NCBI RefSeq assembly: GCF_009618275.1 | Contig: NZ_WIAD01000009.1 | Location: 1 to 64,000 of the forward strand | Source: Roseimaritima sediminicola | Lineage (GTDB): Bacteria > Planctomycetota > Planctomycetia > Pirellulales > Pirellulaceae | Length of the DNA stretch: 64,000 nucleotides | Direction of reading: 5' to 3' | Part shown: in pieces, positions 15,219 to 24,509 of the stretch | Layout of the letters: every line of letters begins with the position of its first letter | Numbering within the stretch: position 1 is the stretch's first letter | Notes under the pieces: model-generated | What the model was told of the DNA's origin: nothing | The model's database searches: none | The model's input: the letters and a program-made list of their open reading frames with translations, nothing else | Made by a program: the position numbers and the translations under genes

Positions 15219-16532
15219 ATGAGTACCACCGAAGACAAGAAAACCGAAGTTGGCAGCTACTTCATCTCCAACTATCCGCCCTACTCGCAGTGGAGCCGCG
15301 ATGCCTTGCCGGAGGTTCGCCAGCGGCTCGAGCAGCCGCCCGAGGGCGACGCGCCGCTGGGGCTGTATCTGCACATCCCGTTTTGTCGCAAGCGTTGTAA
15401 GTTCTGTTACTTCAAAGTCTTTACCGACGTCAACGCGGCCGCCGTACAGCGGTACGTTGACGCGCTGTGCACCGAGATCTCGCTGGTCAGCAAGCTGGAG
15501 GTGATGGGCGGGCGTCCGTTTCGGTTCGTTTATTTCGGCGGAGGAACGCCCAGCTTCCTCAGCCCCAAACAACTGACCAGCCTGGCCGAGCGACTGCACA
15601 AGCACGTGACCTGGGACGGTGCCGAGGAGGTGACGTTTGAATGCGAACCGGGCACGTTGAGCGAGACCAAGGTCAAGACGCTGCGGGAAACCCTGGGCGT
15701 GACGCGGCTGAGCCTCGGGATCGAGAATTTTGACGATCGCATCCTGGAAGAAAACGGCCGAGCTCACCTGAGCAAACAGGTCTACAACGCTTGGGAATGG
15801 ATCCAGGCCGCTGATTTTCCCAACGTCAACATCGACCTGATCTCGGGAATGGTTGGCGAGAGCTGGGACAACTGGAAAGAGAACATTCGCAAGACGATCG
15901 AACTGTCGCCCAGCAGTGTGACGATCTATCAGATGGAGTTGCCCTACAACACGGTCTACAGCAAGGACATCCTGGGCAATCAGATCGAAACGCCGGTCGC
16001 CGATTGGCCCACCAAACGCGCCTGGGTCGATTACGCCTTCACCACCTTGGCCGAAGCCGGCTACAGCGTGTCCAGCGCCTACACGATGGTGAAGGATCCC
16101 AGCCAAGTTAATTTCTCCTACCGCGACAACCTCTGGCACGGCAGCGACCTGTTGGCCACGGGGATCGCCAGCTTTGGACACGCCTCCGGTGTCCACTATC
16201 AGAATGTTGCAGAGCTGGAGCAGTACCAGGCGACGCTGGAATCCGGCCAGTTGCCGCTGGGCCGCGGACTGGTCCCGACCCGCGACCAGCTGCTGATCCG
16301 CGAAACCATTCTATTGCTCAAACGCGGTTACCTGTCGTTTGACTATCTGAACCAGAAATTCGCTACCGACGTCGCCGGTCGCTGGGCCGATACCTGGCAG
16401 CAGTACGCCGACGAGGGACTGCTGGAACGCACCGAGGACGGCGTGCGTCTGACGCGGGAAGGATTGCTGCGAGTCGATTCGCTGTTGCCGGCGTTCTTCG
16501 AAGAGCAGCACCGTGGGGTGCGGTACACGTGA
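15219..16532 (+). CDS. HemN/HemW-like radical SAM protein (437 aa)
   Basis: Contains the radical SAM cluster motif C56-x3-C60-x2-C63 inside HIPFCRKRCKFCYFK, then YFGGGTPSFL and ECEPGTL, which are the SAM-binding and core elements of the coproporphyrinogen III dehydrogenase/HemW family. The C-terminal part has the winged-helix-like HemN_C region (LLIRETILLLKRGYLSF...). HemW-type proteins act on haem rather than coproporphyrinogen; sequence alone does not decide between these. Its GTG-coupled neighbour is a GcvH-like lipoyl protein, with four bases of overlap, followed by futalosine hydrolase. That context hints at a specialised radical SAM reaction rather than ordinary haem synthesis. Confidence 0.85.
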   Translation: MSTTEDKKTEVGSYFISNYPPYSQWSRDALPEVRQRLEQPPEGDAPLGLYLHIPFCRKRCKFCYFKVFTDVNAAAVQRYVDALCTEISLVSKLEVMGGRPFRFVYFGGGTPSFLSPKQLTSLAERLHKHVTWDGAEEVTFECEPGTLSETKVKTLRETLGVTRLSLGIENFDDRILEENGRAHLSKQVYNAWEWIQAADFPNVNIDLISGMVGESWDNWKENIRKTIELSPSSVTIYQMELPYNTVYSKDILGNQIETPVADWPTKRAWVDYAFTTLAEAGYSVSSAYTMVKDPSQVNFSYRDNLWHGSDLLATGIASFGHASGVHYQNVAELEQYQATLESGQLPLGRGLVPTRDQLLIRETILLLKRGYLSFDYLNQKFATDVAGRWADTWQQYADEGLLERTEDGVRLTREGLLRVDSLLPAFFEEQHRGVRYT

Positions 16533-17017
16533 GCCGACCCGACGACAGCGAACCAGACGCGACGCAGCGCAGCTTCATGATGGGCGAGTTTCGGGCGGTC
16601 TTTCCCGATGACCGTCTGTATGCGCGGAACCACATGTGGGCCCGACCCAGCGGCGACGATCGCTACCAGTTTGGTTTGACCGCCTATGCCGTTCGACTGC
16701 TGCAGGACGTCTACTTCCTGGACTGGACGGCCGAGCCGCCGGCGGCGCTTCGCAAAGGCCAGGAGATTGGCACGATCGAAAGCAAGAAGGCCGAAAGCGA
16801 TCTGTACGCACCGCTGGCCGGCACGCTGCAGGCCATCAATACCGAGGCGTTGGATGATCCTTCTTTGATCAACGTCGACGCTTACGGGGCGGCGTGGTTG
16901 CTGGAAATCCAGACCGACCAGCGAGACCTGTTGCTGTCGGTGGACGAATACCTCGAGCACCTCGAATCGGCCTGGGAAGTCGCCCAGCGGACGATCAAGG
17001 GCCAGGCCAACACATGA
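16529..17017 (+). CDS. GcvH-like lipoyl-domain protein (162 aa)
   Basis: The GTG start overlaps the radical SAM stop as GTGA. Residues about 20-135 match the glycine cleavage H-protein fold: YARNHMWARP, FGLTAYAVRLLQDVYFLDW and the lipoylation loop GTIESKKAESDLYAPLAG, in which Lys87 aligns with the lipoyl lysine of the ESVKA motif. No gcvT, gcvP or lipoate ligase gene is nearby. H-proteins also serve as lipoyl carriers for other pathways, so a stand-alone carrier for the neighbouring radical SAM protein or for lipoate metabolism is plausible. It is somewhat longer than usual at the N-terminus. Confidence 0.85.
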   Translation: MSRPDDSEPDATQRSFMMGEFRAVFPDDRLYARNHMWARPSGDDRYQFGLTAYAVRLLQDVYFLDWTAEPPAALRKGQEIGTIESKKAESDLYAPLAGTLQAINTEALDDPSLINVDAYGAAWLLEIQTDQRDLLLSVDEYLEHLESAWEVAQRTIKGQANT

Positions 17018-17712
17018 CCGCACGCGCGGCTTCGGCGAGCGGCCCGCGGCGCGGCTTGATCCTGGTTCCGACGGAGCTGGAACGAGCGGCGCTGGAGGGC
17101 GCATTGCCCTCGCAGGTTCCGGTTCGTCTGTGCGGATTCGGTCCCATCGCCGCCGGCATCGCCACTGCGCGGCTGCTGGACGAACTTCGTCCGGCCTGGG
17201 TAATTCTGGTGGGCATCGCCGGTCGCTACGGCACCGCTGCACCGGCATCCCCGCCGCTGGGTTCCGCTTGCGTGTTCTCTCGCGTCACGCAGTACGGGGT
17301 CGGCGTCGGCAGCGGTCCCGCCTACCGCTCGGCCGGTGAGCTGGGCTGGCAAGCGGCGAGTGCCGAAGGCCAAGACGATGCCGATACGCTGCCGCTGCAA
17401 ACCTCTGTCTTCACCGACAATCCTGCGTTGGCCGACCGAGTCCCCTTCGCCGGTCGCTTGCTGAGCGTCTGCAGCGGGGCGGCCGACCTGCAGGATCGCG
17501 AACATCGTCTGGCCCGCTATCCCGACGCCGTGGCCGAGGACATGGAAGGGTACGCCGTGGCCCTGGCTTGCCATACGGCGGGCGTCGAGCGGTGCATCGT
17601 GCGCGGATTTTCCAACGATGTGGGTGACCGCAACAAAAGCCACTGGCAAATCCAGCCCGCGCTCACCGCCGCCGCTCGGCTGACCCGGCGCTTGGTCGGT
17701 GCGGAGGATTGA
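17014..17712 (+). CDS. mqnB: Futalosine hydrolase (232 aa)
   Basis: Begins at ATG 17014, overlapping the lipoyl gene by four bases. The protein has the nucleoside phosphorylase/MTAN fold: LILVPTELERAAL, GFGPIAAGIATARLL, ILVGIAGRYG, EDMEGYAVALACHTAGVE (the substrate-ribose Glu of MEG) and VRGFSNDVGDRNKSHWQ. The C-terminal SNxVGxRxxxxW pattern distinguishes futalosine hydrolases from MTA/SAH nucleosidase. It cleaves futalosine to dehypoxanthine futalosine in menaquinone synthesis. This is the only clear mqn gene in the window. Confidence 0.85.
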   Translation: MTARAASASGPRRGLILVPTELERAALEGALPSQVPVRLCGFGPIAAGIATARLLDELRPAWVILVGIAGRYGTAAPASPPLGSACVFSRVTQYGVGVGSGPAYRSAGELGWQAASAEGQDDADTLPLQTSVFTDNPALADRVPFAGRLLSVCSGAADLQDREHRLARYPDAVAEDMEGYAVALACHTAGVERCIVRGFSNDVGDRNKSHWQIQPALTAAARLTRRLVGAED

Positions 17713-17714
17713 TC

Positions 17715-17862
17715 GGTTTCCGCCCCATCAGCCGTTTGGGCGCTAGCCCACGGTTTCCGCCCCATCAGCCGTTTGGGCGCTAGCCCACGGTTTCCGCCCC
17801 ATCAGCCGTTTGGGCGCTAGCCCACGGTTCCCGCCTCATCAGCCGTTTGGGCGCTAGCCCAC
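17715..17862. repeat. Four tandem 37-bp repeats
   Basis: The unit contains CAGCCGTTTGGGCGCTAGCC and is repeated four times with only two or three substitutions in the last copy. A diverged relative occurs at about 49429-49495. The remaining sequence to 18162 is repeat-like and holds a perfect hairpin (CTCTCCCGC/GCGGGAGAG, 18107-18127), but no gene is seen. Confidence 0.95.
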
Positions 17863-18106
17863 GGTTTCCGCATCTTGGCCACTCGTGCTGGATCCGCCAC
17901 GGCAGGTGTCGTGTCGCCCCTCCGGGGCTTTTCGTTGTTTGGAGGCTGCGGACCGGCCGTGACACCGCCGGCAAGGGCTGTGTCGCCCTTCGGGCTGAGT
18001 TTGTGGTGGGGATGGGAAGAAAGTGGTGGATTGAAATGAGAGTGCAGGTTTGAGTATTGCTCTCAGAACGTCGGCATTAATGTTTCGGTCGATCCCTACC
18101 ACAACA

Positions 18107-18127
18107 CTCTCCCGCACAGCGGGAGAG
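18107..18127. terminator. Perfect hairpin downstream of the minus-strand operon
   Basis: CTCTCCCGC, a three-base loop and GCGGGAGAG form a nine-pair GC-rich hairpin about 35 bp past the stop of the last operon gene (18163). No U-run follows on the minus strand, so it may be a Rho-independent-like attenuator, an mRNA-stabilising hairpin or simply a repeat. Confidence 0.35.
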
Positions 18128-18162
18128 TAATGCCGAGAAAAAGGTCGCGACGTGCCTCGGCG

Positions 18163-19248
18163 TCAGCTGCCGCCGGCGGAGCCCCGCAGCCAGCTGCGCA
18201 GCCGGCTGCTGCTTCGGCGTCGCCAGATGAAGCCGTCCAGGACATAGTGGGTGATCTGCGGCACGGCCAACAGCGCCACCAACACGCCTTCCAACGCTCC
18301 CGGATCCCACTGCGTGCCGAACAACCAGGATCGTTCGTGCCAGACGCCGCCGTCCCAGAGCAGTTCCTCTGCGTAGGCCAGAATCCATACCACTGCCAGA
18401 AAACGCACGATGGTGGGTACCGAAGACGCCTGTCGCTGGCCATCTCGCTGCCATCGATACCAGTACACCAGCACCATGTACGGGACGCCGTGGATGATCA
18501 CATTGGTCACCGTGAAGGCGTAGTCGGAATCGAAGGTGATGATTCCGATGTACCAGCACAACGCGGTGGTGGCGACGACGATGTCTTTGCCGGGATTGGG
18601 CCGTTTTAAATACCACGTGCGGTACAGCGACCGGACCGCATAGGCCGCCAGCGCCGTCCAGTACAACGGCCCCAGCACGTCGACCAGATCGACCGGCAGG
18701 GAAGCAAAGTCGCCGTCGCGGAACCACCAGAACCGCCGTGGCAGGTGCGTGTGCCAATAGACCAACGGATAAACGGTCGCCAAATAGATCGCGCCGGCAT
18801 CGATCCACCATCCCAGCCGGCCTCGTTCGTCGGCGCGCGATCGATACAAGGCCACCCAGCCGTACTGTTGGCGAATGAAATGGAACACGGCCAGATACGC
18901 CAGCAGCCGCCAGAACAGACTGACCGATTCGGTGTACACCGCCCAGCCGACGGCCCAGGCCAACAGCGGTGTCAACCCATACAGCCAAGGACGACGGCTG
19001 CGTTCCATGCGGTCGAAGTAAACGCGAAACCCCGTGGCGTACACGTGGGCCACATCGATCAAGAGAATTGCGAACACCCAGGTCCACTCGGGCGTATCGG
19101 ATTCCAGCAATCCCAGCGGCGCCCCGATCGCCAGCAGTCCCAGGGCCAGCGCGGCGCTACCTAGAAAAGTCAGCAGATCGATGCGGGCCGAAAACAGCCA
19201 CGGCAGCGACGACGACTTCGCTTCGGATTCAACAATCGTGGGGGACAA
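18163..19248 (-). CDS. Polytopic membrane protein, last gene of the polyamine/SPFH operon (361 aa)
   Basis: Integral membrane protein with about eight or nine spans (for example near residues 26-47, 56-72, 88-104, 112-126, 150-165, 185-205, 220-240 and 285-300). Conserved-looking polar residues sit in or beside the spans: HVYATGFR, HFIRQQYGW, WHTHLPRRFWWF and HGVPYMVLVYWY. Several histidines at membrane edges could bind metal or substrate. I do not recognise the family by name. It overlaps the FAD oxidoreductase gene by 20 bases, which points to joint function, probably as a membrane enzyme or transporter of the product. Confidence 0.75.
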   Translation of the reverse strand: MSPTIVESEAKSSSLPWLFSARIDLLTFLGSAALALGLLAIGAPLGLLESDTPEWTWVFAILLIDVAHVYATGFRVYFDRMERSRRPWLYGLTPLLAWAVGWAVYTESVSLFWRLLAYLAVFHFIRQQYGWVALYRSRADERGRLGWWIDAGAIYLATVYPLVYWHTHLPRRFWWFRDGDFASLPVDLVDVLGPLYWTALAAYAVRSLYRTWYLKRPNPGKDIVVATTALCWYIGIITFDSDYAFTVTNVIIHGVPYMVLVYWYRWQRDGQRQASSVPTIVRFLAVVWILAYAEELLWDGGVWHERSWLFGTQWDPGALEGVLVALLAVPQITHYVLDGFIWRRRSSSRLRSWLRGSAGGS

Positions 19249-20872
19249 ACGTCAGCATCGATTCAAAGGGGTGTCCACGCGCGGCCAACACTTCTTCGGC
19301 CGCTCTTATACCGTGATAAAACGCTTCTTCCATCAACGCAACGCCGCTGAGGTCGGTATTGGCAAAGTGGACGCGTCCCAGAGCCTGCGCCGCGGCCCTC
19401 CGTTGTCGGCTCCAGACAAACCCGGCCCGAGGCTGCACCATGGCGTGTCCCCAGCGCATCACGTCCAAGCGTTCAATCTGCCCGGCGATATTTGGATGCG
19501 GAAGTTGGAGGTCGGTCACCGTCAGGGCGGCCAAATCCTGCCAGTCGGCCGCCAACATGCGGCGGCGAGCAACCGGGCCCGGCAGACTGGCCAGCGGATA
19601 GTACCAGGACAGCACGGTCGAGCCGTGGTCGCGACCGGTCTGGTGCGCGGCGTTGACGTATCCCAACGAGCGACTTCCGTAGATCACATTGTCCCAGCAC
19701 ATCGGAAAACCCGGCTCCGGCGGTCGCTTTCGCAGGTGCACGTTGCTGACGATCCAGCTGCCGTAGCGAAAGTCCGCGGACCGCTGGCGGTCGAAGCCAT
19801 CGATGACGTGCGGCGCGGCGAACTGGGGCCCGGCGTACACGACCTGCTCGGCTTGCCAGTGCGCGGCGGTACGGTCGGTCGTGTGCAGCGCTCGCACCTC
19901 CGCCCCGCCGGAGCGGCTCTGCGTGATCCCGTGCACAGCCCACCCGGTGTGTACGGCCGGACCGGCTCGATCGGTTAAGTGCTGGACGATCCGACCGTTT
20001 CCCTCGGGCCAGGTTATCACCGCCTGGGAAGGTTGGCCGGGCAACCGAATACGGGAGACAAAATAAAACAGCCCGGCCCAGGCGCTGGTGTCTTCGACGC
20101 TTAACCCGTAATCGTCGCGGCAGGCGTAATCGACCAACCAGCGAAGACGCGGGGAACGATACGCGTGCTTGCGCAACCAGTCGCCCATGGTCATGCGGTC
20201 CAGGGCCAGAAACCGCGGGTCGCGGCTGCTGTGGGCCAGCGGAATCGCGAAGGCCCTCCGGCCGTCCTCACCGTGGCGGCCCGCCCAAGAGTCCATGTGT
20301 TGGCGAAAGCGTTCCAGTTCGGCCAGATCCTGGTCGGCGGCACCGAGGGCCGGATACAGTCCTTCCTGCCAGCGTCCCTCGACGAACACGCGTTCCTGCG
20401 GATCGCGGCACAGCTGCGTTTCGGCGACGACCGGCTGGCCATCGGCCCGGCGGCCGACCACGACCTGCATCTCTTCCAGCAAGTGGATCAGGGCCGCGTT
20501 CTCTTGCATCGGCACCGGCACGTAGTGAGCGCCCCAGGGATAGGCTTGCCGGCCCTGGCGACCGGCCCGCGAGGTGCCGCCCGGCTGGGATTCCAGTTCC
20601 AGCAGAATAAAGTCATCAAAGCCCGCGCGCCGCAGTCGCCAGGCGGTACTCAGGCCGGCGATCCCGCCGCCAACGATAACGACGGCGGCACGCCGGGCCC
20701 GGCCGCCGGAACGCGTCGCATCCAAGCGGCCATCACGGATCCAGTGACCGGCGACCACGTTCGGCGACAGCAGCGTTCCGGCCGGTGGCAGATCGCGCGG
20801 CGCGCAACCCGGGACCAGCCCCGCAGTGGTGCCCAGCGTCGCCGCGATCCACGCGCGTCGGCTACAGGCCAT
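19229..20872 (-). CDS. Tat-exported lipoprotein FAD oxidoreductase, amine-oxidase-like (547 aa)
   Basis: The N-terminus [21 protein letters not shown] combines a twin-arginine motif (SRRAW) with a lipobox (LVPGC), so a folded, cofactor-loaded enzyme exported and anchored by lipid is predicted. Residues about 63-90 carry the dinucleotide site [20 protein letters not shown] followed by the GG-doublet region [11 protein letters not shown], as in flavin amine oxidases and phytoene-desaturase-like enzymes. The C-terminal [20 protein letters not shown] is the second FAD contact. Within a spermidine-synthase operon an extracytoplasmic polyamine or aminopropyl-compound oxidase is an attractive guess, but the substrate is unproven. 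It overlaps the upstream synthase gene by 11 bases. Confidence 0.8.
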   Translation of the reverse strand: MACSRRAWIAATLGTTAGLVPGCAPRDLPPAGTLLSPNVVAGHWIRDGRLDATRSGGRARRAAVVIVGGGIAGLSTAWRLRRAGFDDFILLELESQPGGTSRAGRQGRQAYPWGAHYVPVPMQENAALIHLLEEMQVVVGRRADGQPVVAETQLCRDPQERVFVEGRWQEGLYPALGAADQDLAELERFRQHMDSWAGRHGEDGRRAFAIPLAHSSRDPRFLALDRMTMGDWLRKHAYRSPRLRWLVDYACRDDYGLSVEDTSAWAGLFYFVSRIRLPGQPSQAVITWPEGNGRIVQHLTDRAGPAVHTGWAVHGITQSRSGGAEVRALHTTDRTAAHWQAEQVVYAGPQFAAPHVIDGFDRQRSADFRYGSWIVSNVHLRKRPPEPGFPMCWDNVIYGSRSLGYVNAAHQTGRDHGSTVLSWYYPLASLPGPVARRRMLAADWQDLAALTVTDLQLPHPNIAGQIERLDVMRWGHAMVQPRAGFVWSRQRRAAAQALGRVHFANTDLSGVALMEEAFYHGIRAAEEVLAARGHPFESMLTFVPHDC

Positions 20873-22400
20873 CGGCCGCGCTCCATTCCTGTTCGTAGTA
20901 GCGGACCAGGATCTGGTTGTTCAGCTGATTCAGCTCGGTGGGCACCGGGGCGATATCCGAGGGCAGGTGGAACATCGCCCGTAATCCTTCGGTGGTCAGA
21001 AACCGCAGCGGCCCCTCCAGTTCCGCCAGCTGCGACGGCACGCGCTGGTCGGGCTGGACCGTCGCGTAGGCAAACCCCCACACGCCGAACGTCGGCACCG
21101 ATACGCTGTAGGGCTGGGGCTCGAACCCCGAAGCTCGCATCGTTTTCAGGATGCACCAGTAGGATTTCGGTGCCACCAGCGGCGAGGTGCACTGGATACT
21201 CAAGCGGCTCTCGTCAGTCATCCGCGTGCGCAGCTGGCGGAAGAAGGCCGTGGTGTAGAGCTTGCCGACAGAGAACGTGCCGGGATCGGGAAAATCGATC
21301 ACCACCGTGTCGAAACGTCGCGGGGTTTCGCCGATCCAGACAAAGGCGTCTCGATTGATCACCTGCACTCGCGGGTCTCGCAGCGCGTCCTCGTTCAGTT
21401 CGACCAGTGGCGGAAAATTCATGGCCAGGTCCGTCATGGCCGGATCGATGTCCACCAGCGTCACCGAACGCACCGACGGATACTTCAGTACCTCGCGGAC
21501 GGCCAAGGCATCGCCGCCGCCCAAGACCAGGACGTGCTGTGGCGGCGGACCGGTCGACAGGGCCGGATGCACCAGGGCCTCGTGGTAACGGTACTCGTCG
21601 GCCGAATTGAATTGCAGGTGTCCGTTTAGATGCAGCTGGAATCCGCGGCTGCTTTTGGTAACCACGATCCGCTGAAATCGCGACTGCTCGGTGAATACGA
21701 TCGGCTGTGCCAACATCCGCTCCTCGGCGATCGTGGTCAGGGTGTCGGCTTTGATCATGCCCACCGCCAGGATCCCGACGGTCAACATGGCTCGACCCCG
21801 CAGCGCCGCCAGCCCTCGATCTTTAAGGATGGGCCGCAGCAGGTAGGTGCCCCACAGGGCTACCAACGCATTGAGGATCCCGAACAGCAGCGAGGTGCGC
21901 ATCAGTCCCAGCTGTGGTACCAGCAGGATCGGAAACATCAGCGAAGCCAGCAACGCGCCGATGTAGTCGAAGGTCAGCACCCGCGAAACCAGCTCGCTGA
22001 AATCCAGGTGTTCCTTCAGGATGCGCATCAACAGCGGCAATTCCAGTCCGACCAGCACGCCGATCAAAAAGACGACCGAGAACAGGGCTGTTTGAAACCA
22101 TTCGATCCAAGCGAAGACCAGGAACAGAAACGGGGCGGACAGTCCGCCCAGTAGGGCCAGAGCGAGTTCGACTTCGATGAACGTCCGGGCCAGAGCGGTT
22201 TCGACGTATCGCGACAGCCACGCACCCACGCCCAACGCCGACAGGTACACGCCGATCACCAGCGAGAACTGTGTGACCGAATCGCCCAGCAGATAACTGG
22301 CCAGCGTCCCTGCCAGCAGTTCGTAGATCAAACCGCAGGTCGCGATGACCAACACATTCAAGTACAGCAACAGCAGCGGGGCACGGTTCATCGACGACAC
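20862..22400 (-). CDS. Membrane-embedded spermidine-synthase-like enzyme (512 aa)
   Basis: Residues 1-220 hold about seven transmembrane helices. Residues about 240-450 form a spermidine-synthase fold: [10 protein letters not shown] and [12 protein letters not shown] (the substrate gate), [11 protein letters not shown], the SAM/dcSAM loop [26 protein letters not shown] and the putative catalytic aspartates in [17 protein letters not shown]. The canonical GGGDGG is GGGDAL, and YHE is retained. TM-fused aminopropyltransferases of this type recur next to DUF350 and AdoMet decarboxylase in many bacteria (family knowledge). It would transfer an aminopropyl group at the membrane; the acceptor could be a polyamine, lipid or protein. 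Confidence 0.85.
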   Translation of the reverse strand: MSSMNRAPLLLLYLNVLVIATCGLIYELLAGTLASYLLGDSVTQFSLVIGVYLSALGVGAWLSRYVETALARTFIEVELALALLGGLSAPFLFLVFAWIEWFQTALFSVVFLIGVLVGLELPLLMRILKEHLDFSELVSRVLTFDYIGALLASLMFPILLVPQLGLMRTSLLFGILNALVALWGTYLLRPILKDRGLAALRGRAMLTVGILAVGMIKADTLTTIAEERMLAQPIVFTEQSRFQRIVVTKSSRGFQLHLNGHLQFNSADEYRYHEALVHPALSTGPPPQHVLVLGGGDALAVREVLKYPSVRSVTLVDIDPAMTDLAMNFPPLVELNEDALRDPRVQVINRDAFVWIGETPRRFDTVVIDFPDPGTFSVGKLYTTAFFRQLRTRMTDESRLSIQCTSPLVAPKSYWCILKTMRASGFEPQPYSVSVPTFGVWGFAYATVQPDQRVPSQLAELEGPLRFLTTEGLRAMFHLPSDIAPVPTELNQLNNQILVRYYEQEWSAADGL

Positions 22401-22419
22401 TTCTTCTACCCGCGACGGG

Positions 22420-22725
22420 TTAACCGAGGATCGCGGCGGCGATGATGATCGAAATCCCGATCACCACGCCCGCGATGATCGTGCCCAACGCCTGATTGTG
22501 ATCCTCGCCGATCTCTTTGACGATCGAAAACGGCGTCAGTCGATCCATCACGAACAGGCACACGCCAAAGACCAGGATTCCGACGATGGAAAACACGACC
22601 GCCGCCAGCAGGTGAGCCGCTAGGATGCTGATCGTTCCGGGGGCTTCCACCTCGACCGGCACCTGGGGCGAAGGCACTTGAGCAAGCGTCTCCGCAGCAC
22701 GTAATTTTAATGTTTCAAATGACAC
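22420..22725 (-). CDS. DUF350 membrane protein (101 aa)
   Basis: A GTG start overlaps the stop of the microprotein gene (TAGTG). Two or three hydrophobic spans ([47 protein letters not shown]) flank the charged loop [20 protein letters not shown], whose glycines and acidic residues are typical of DUF350 (YjfL family). Family knowledge places DUF350 with polyamine-type synthases and stress operons. One repeat of the four-span DUF350 dimer appears to be present, i.e. a half-length form. Confidence 0.85.
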   Translation of the reverse strand: MSFETLKLRAAETLAQVPSPQVPVEVEAPGTISILAAHLLAAVVFSIVGILVFGVCLFVMDRLTPFSIVKEIGEDHNQALGTIIAGVVIGISIIIAAAILG

Positions 22726-22898
22726 TATTTACCACCTCCCCAGGATCCGCCGTAGGATCGCCCGTAGGACGAACCGCTGGAAGAACCATCTAAAAATCCA
22801 AGGTTCGGGGCTCGCCATGCTCGCGCAGCCGCCACGGAAAACCAGATACACACACACAGACAAAACACGGCGTAGCCGATCAACATTTCTCGCTTCAT
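22725..22898 (-). CDS. Gly/Ser/Tyr-rich membrane microprotein (57 aa)
   Basis: A short gene with ATG at 22898 and a strong AAGGAGGA ribosome site (about 22902-22909). It encodes MKREMLIGYAVFCLCVCIWF..., a single membrane span with three cysteines, then a short linker and a tail rich in Gly, Ser and Tyr (SSSGSSYGRSYGGSWGGGK). Its stop overlaps the DUF350 start by one base. The tail resembles those of small proteins such as DUF4247 partners in related operons, but I cannot confirm the family. Its conserved-looking position inside a coupled operon makes it very likely real. Confidence 0.75.
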   Translation of the reverse strand: MKREMLIGYAVFCLCVCIWFSVAAARAWRAPNLGFLDGSSSGSSYGRSYGGSWGGGK

Positions 22899-22961
22899 CA
22901 CGTCCTCCTTCGTTCTTCCCTGTTCTTGCCAGCGTCCATCCGCGGGGGCACACCGCGGAAC

Positions 22962-24509
22962 TCAATCGTCCGAGGCGTAGGGATTGTAGTCGCTGTCGCG
23001 CCAACGCTGGCGTTCGAAGTAATGCAGGTAAAACAACACGCCCGCCGGCGGCAACGAGACAAACAACATGCCGTAAAACATCAGCCAGGGATCGCTGCCA
23101 GTATTCGATGCCGAGGTGCGAAACGCCACATGCATCACCACCAAAAAGGCGATCGTCGCGATCCAACAACCGTAGAAACGAAGATCGATCTTGGGCTTGG
23201 GTTGGATCGGACCGATGCCCCAACCACGCGGCACATTGGTCAACGAGAACGCTTCTTGGATCTCTTCGGGAGAAACGTAGGTCGCCAGCGAGACGTTGGA
23301 TTCCTCGGATTGCCCGGTCTTGGAACGCTCGAAGGATAACATCTGCGGCGGGGCGATGTAGTCGGCCGTCCGCGCGGTCTCGCCAACCGACACTCGCCAG
23401 TAAAACTCGCCCAGCACGTAACGGACGTACGCCGTGCCGCGGTCGTAGATCCGAAAGCGTTTGCCCTGATGTACCACCGAGTGCAAGCCTACGCTGCCTT
23501 GGTAGTTCGTGGGTTCGACGAACGCCCAGTGCCCCTGGTTGCAGACCAACCAGCGAAACCCCAGTTCCTGGTTGTGCAGCAGGTACTCGGTCCAGGGATA
23601 CGTGTTGCCGGCGTACTTGGCAAAGCGTTCCATGAACCCGATCACGGTGTACGAGGTGCCGTTCAGGGTGCCCGTCGTGCCGATCGGGATCACCGGCACC
23701 ACCTTCTTGGTTTTCAGGGTCTGAAACAGCGACAGACTGCCATCGTCGACGTTCAGCAGGGATGTGCAGTTGGGACAGACGATGCGTTCGCTGTCGTCGG
23801 GAGCCCGCAGCACGAGCGGGCCGGCGCACTTGGGACAGTTCAACTGCAACGCGGCCACCGGGATGCTGCCCGAATCGACCGCCGCCGGCTCCAGTTCCAG
23901 CCCCAGATCGGCCAACAGGATCTCGTCGCCGACGTAGGCTTTCGTCTCCGGGCCGTACTCCAGCGTGGCGAACTGGCCGCTGGTGCCGGTCAGATCCACG
24001 AATCGGTGTTCGCCACCGGGCTGGAACCGCCAGGGGATCTCGCCTTCGGCCGCCGCGGCGACGGCGGTTCCCTTTTCCCGCACCCAGAACGAGCTGCTGC
24101 CCAGCATGACGGTCGACTCAACCTGCACCGCATCGAAATCCGGCACCTCGACCGAATGCGACAGATGCCGCTGGAACATCAGGTAGAACTTGCCCTGGGC
24201 TTCGGTCAACCAGCCCCAGCGATTGCCCGGCAGGGCCAGGTACCATTCGTCCCACACGCCTCCGGCGGGATGCTGATAACGCACGCGGCCGGAAATGAAA
24301 AAGGAATTATCGCGATAACGTCCGGTCAGCCCCAGTTTCAAGCCGCTGTTGGTTTCGCCGACGTCGGCAACCTTGCCGTAGTCTTCGATCTTTTTGTCGG
24401 CGCGTCCCACCGCGGTTTGGCAGAAGTCGCAGATGGTCACCAGCGAACTGGCGGTGTTAAACTCCACCGGGCCGCCGCAACTGGGACAGTTCGTCGTGCG
24501 ATGCTTCAT
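22962..24509 (-). CDS. DUF4178 zinc-ribbon membrane protein (515 aa)
   Basis: Start at ATG 24509, overlapping the AdoMet decarboxylase stop (ATGA). The N-terminus NCPSCGGPVEF...CDFC is a zinc ribbon, and a second ribbon (CPKCAGPLVL...CPNC) lies near residues 235-268. Two copies of the DUF4178 beta domain follow the two ribbons (LGLTGRYRDNSFFISGRVRYQHPAGGVWDEWYLA; GTTGTLNGTSYTVIGFMER...WTEYLLHN). Two C-terminal membrane helices (about 435-455 and 465-490) anchor it. DUF4178 proteins recur with DUF350 and aminopropyltransferases. A role in holding or presenting the modified substrate is inference. Confidence 0.88.
   Translation of the reverse strand: MKHRTTNCPSCGGPVEFNTASSLVTICDFCQTAVGRADKKIEDYGKVADVGETNSGLKLGLTGRYRDNSFFISGRVRYQHPAGGVWDEWYLALPGNRWGWLTEAQGKFYLMFQRHLSHSVEVPDFDAVQVESTVMLGSSSFWVREKGTAVAAAAEGEIPWRFQPGGEHRFVDLTGTSGQFATLEYGPETKAYVGDEILLADLGLELEPAAVDSGSIPVAALQLNCPKCAGPLVLRAPDDSERIVCPNCTSLLNVDDGSLSLFQTLKTKKVVPVIPIGTTGTLNGTSYTVIGFMERFAKYAGNTYPWTEYLLHNQELGFRWLVCNQGHWAFVEPTNYQGSVGLHSVVHQGKRFRIYDRGTAYVRYVLGEFYWRVSVGETARTADYIAPPQMLSFERSKTGQSEESNVSLATYVSPEEIQEAFSLTNVPRGWGIGPIQPKPKIDLRFYGCWIATIAFLVVMHVAFRTSASNTGSDPWLMFYGMLFVSLPPAGVLFYLHYFERQRWRDSDYNPYASDD

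Noticed and set aside
16529-17017. Part of a glycine cleavage system
   Set aside because: No gcvT or gcvP gene is nearby and the gene is fused by overlap to unrelated partners.
17715-17862. Possible CRISPR or iteron origin from four 37-bp repeats
   Set aside because: No spacers, no replication gene, and the unit recurs in diverged form elsewhere as an intergenic repeat.
22729-23829. A 366-codon minus-strand frame overlapping the DUF4178 gene
   Set aside because: It is in the wrong phase relative to the zinc-ribbon protein; only the separate 57-codon frame at its left end is real.
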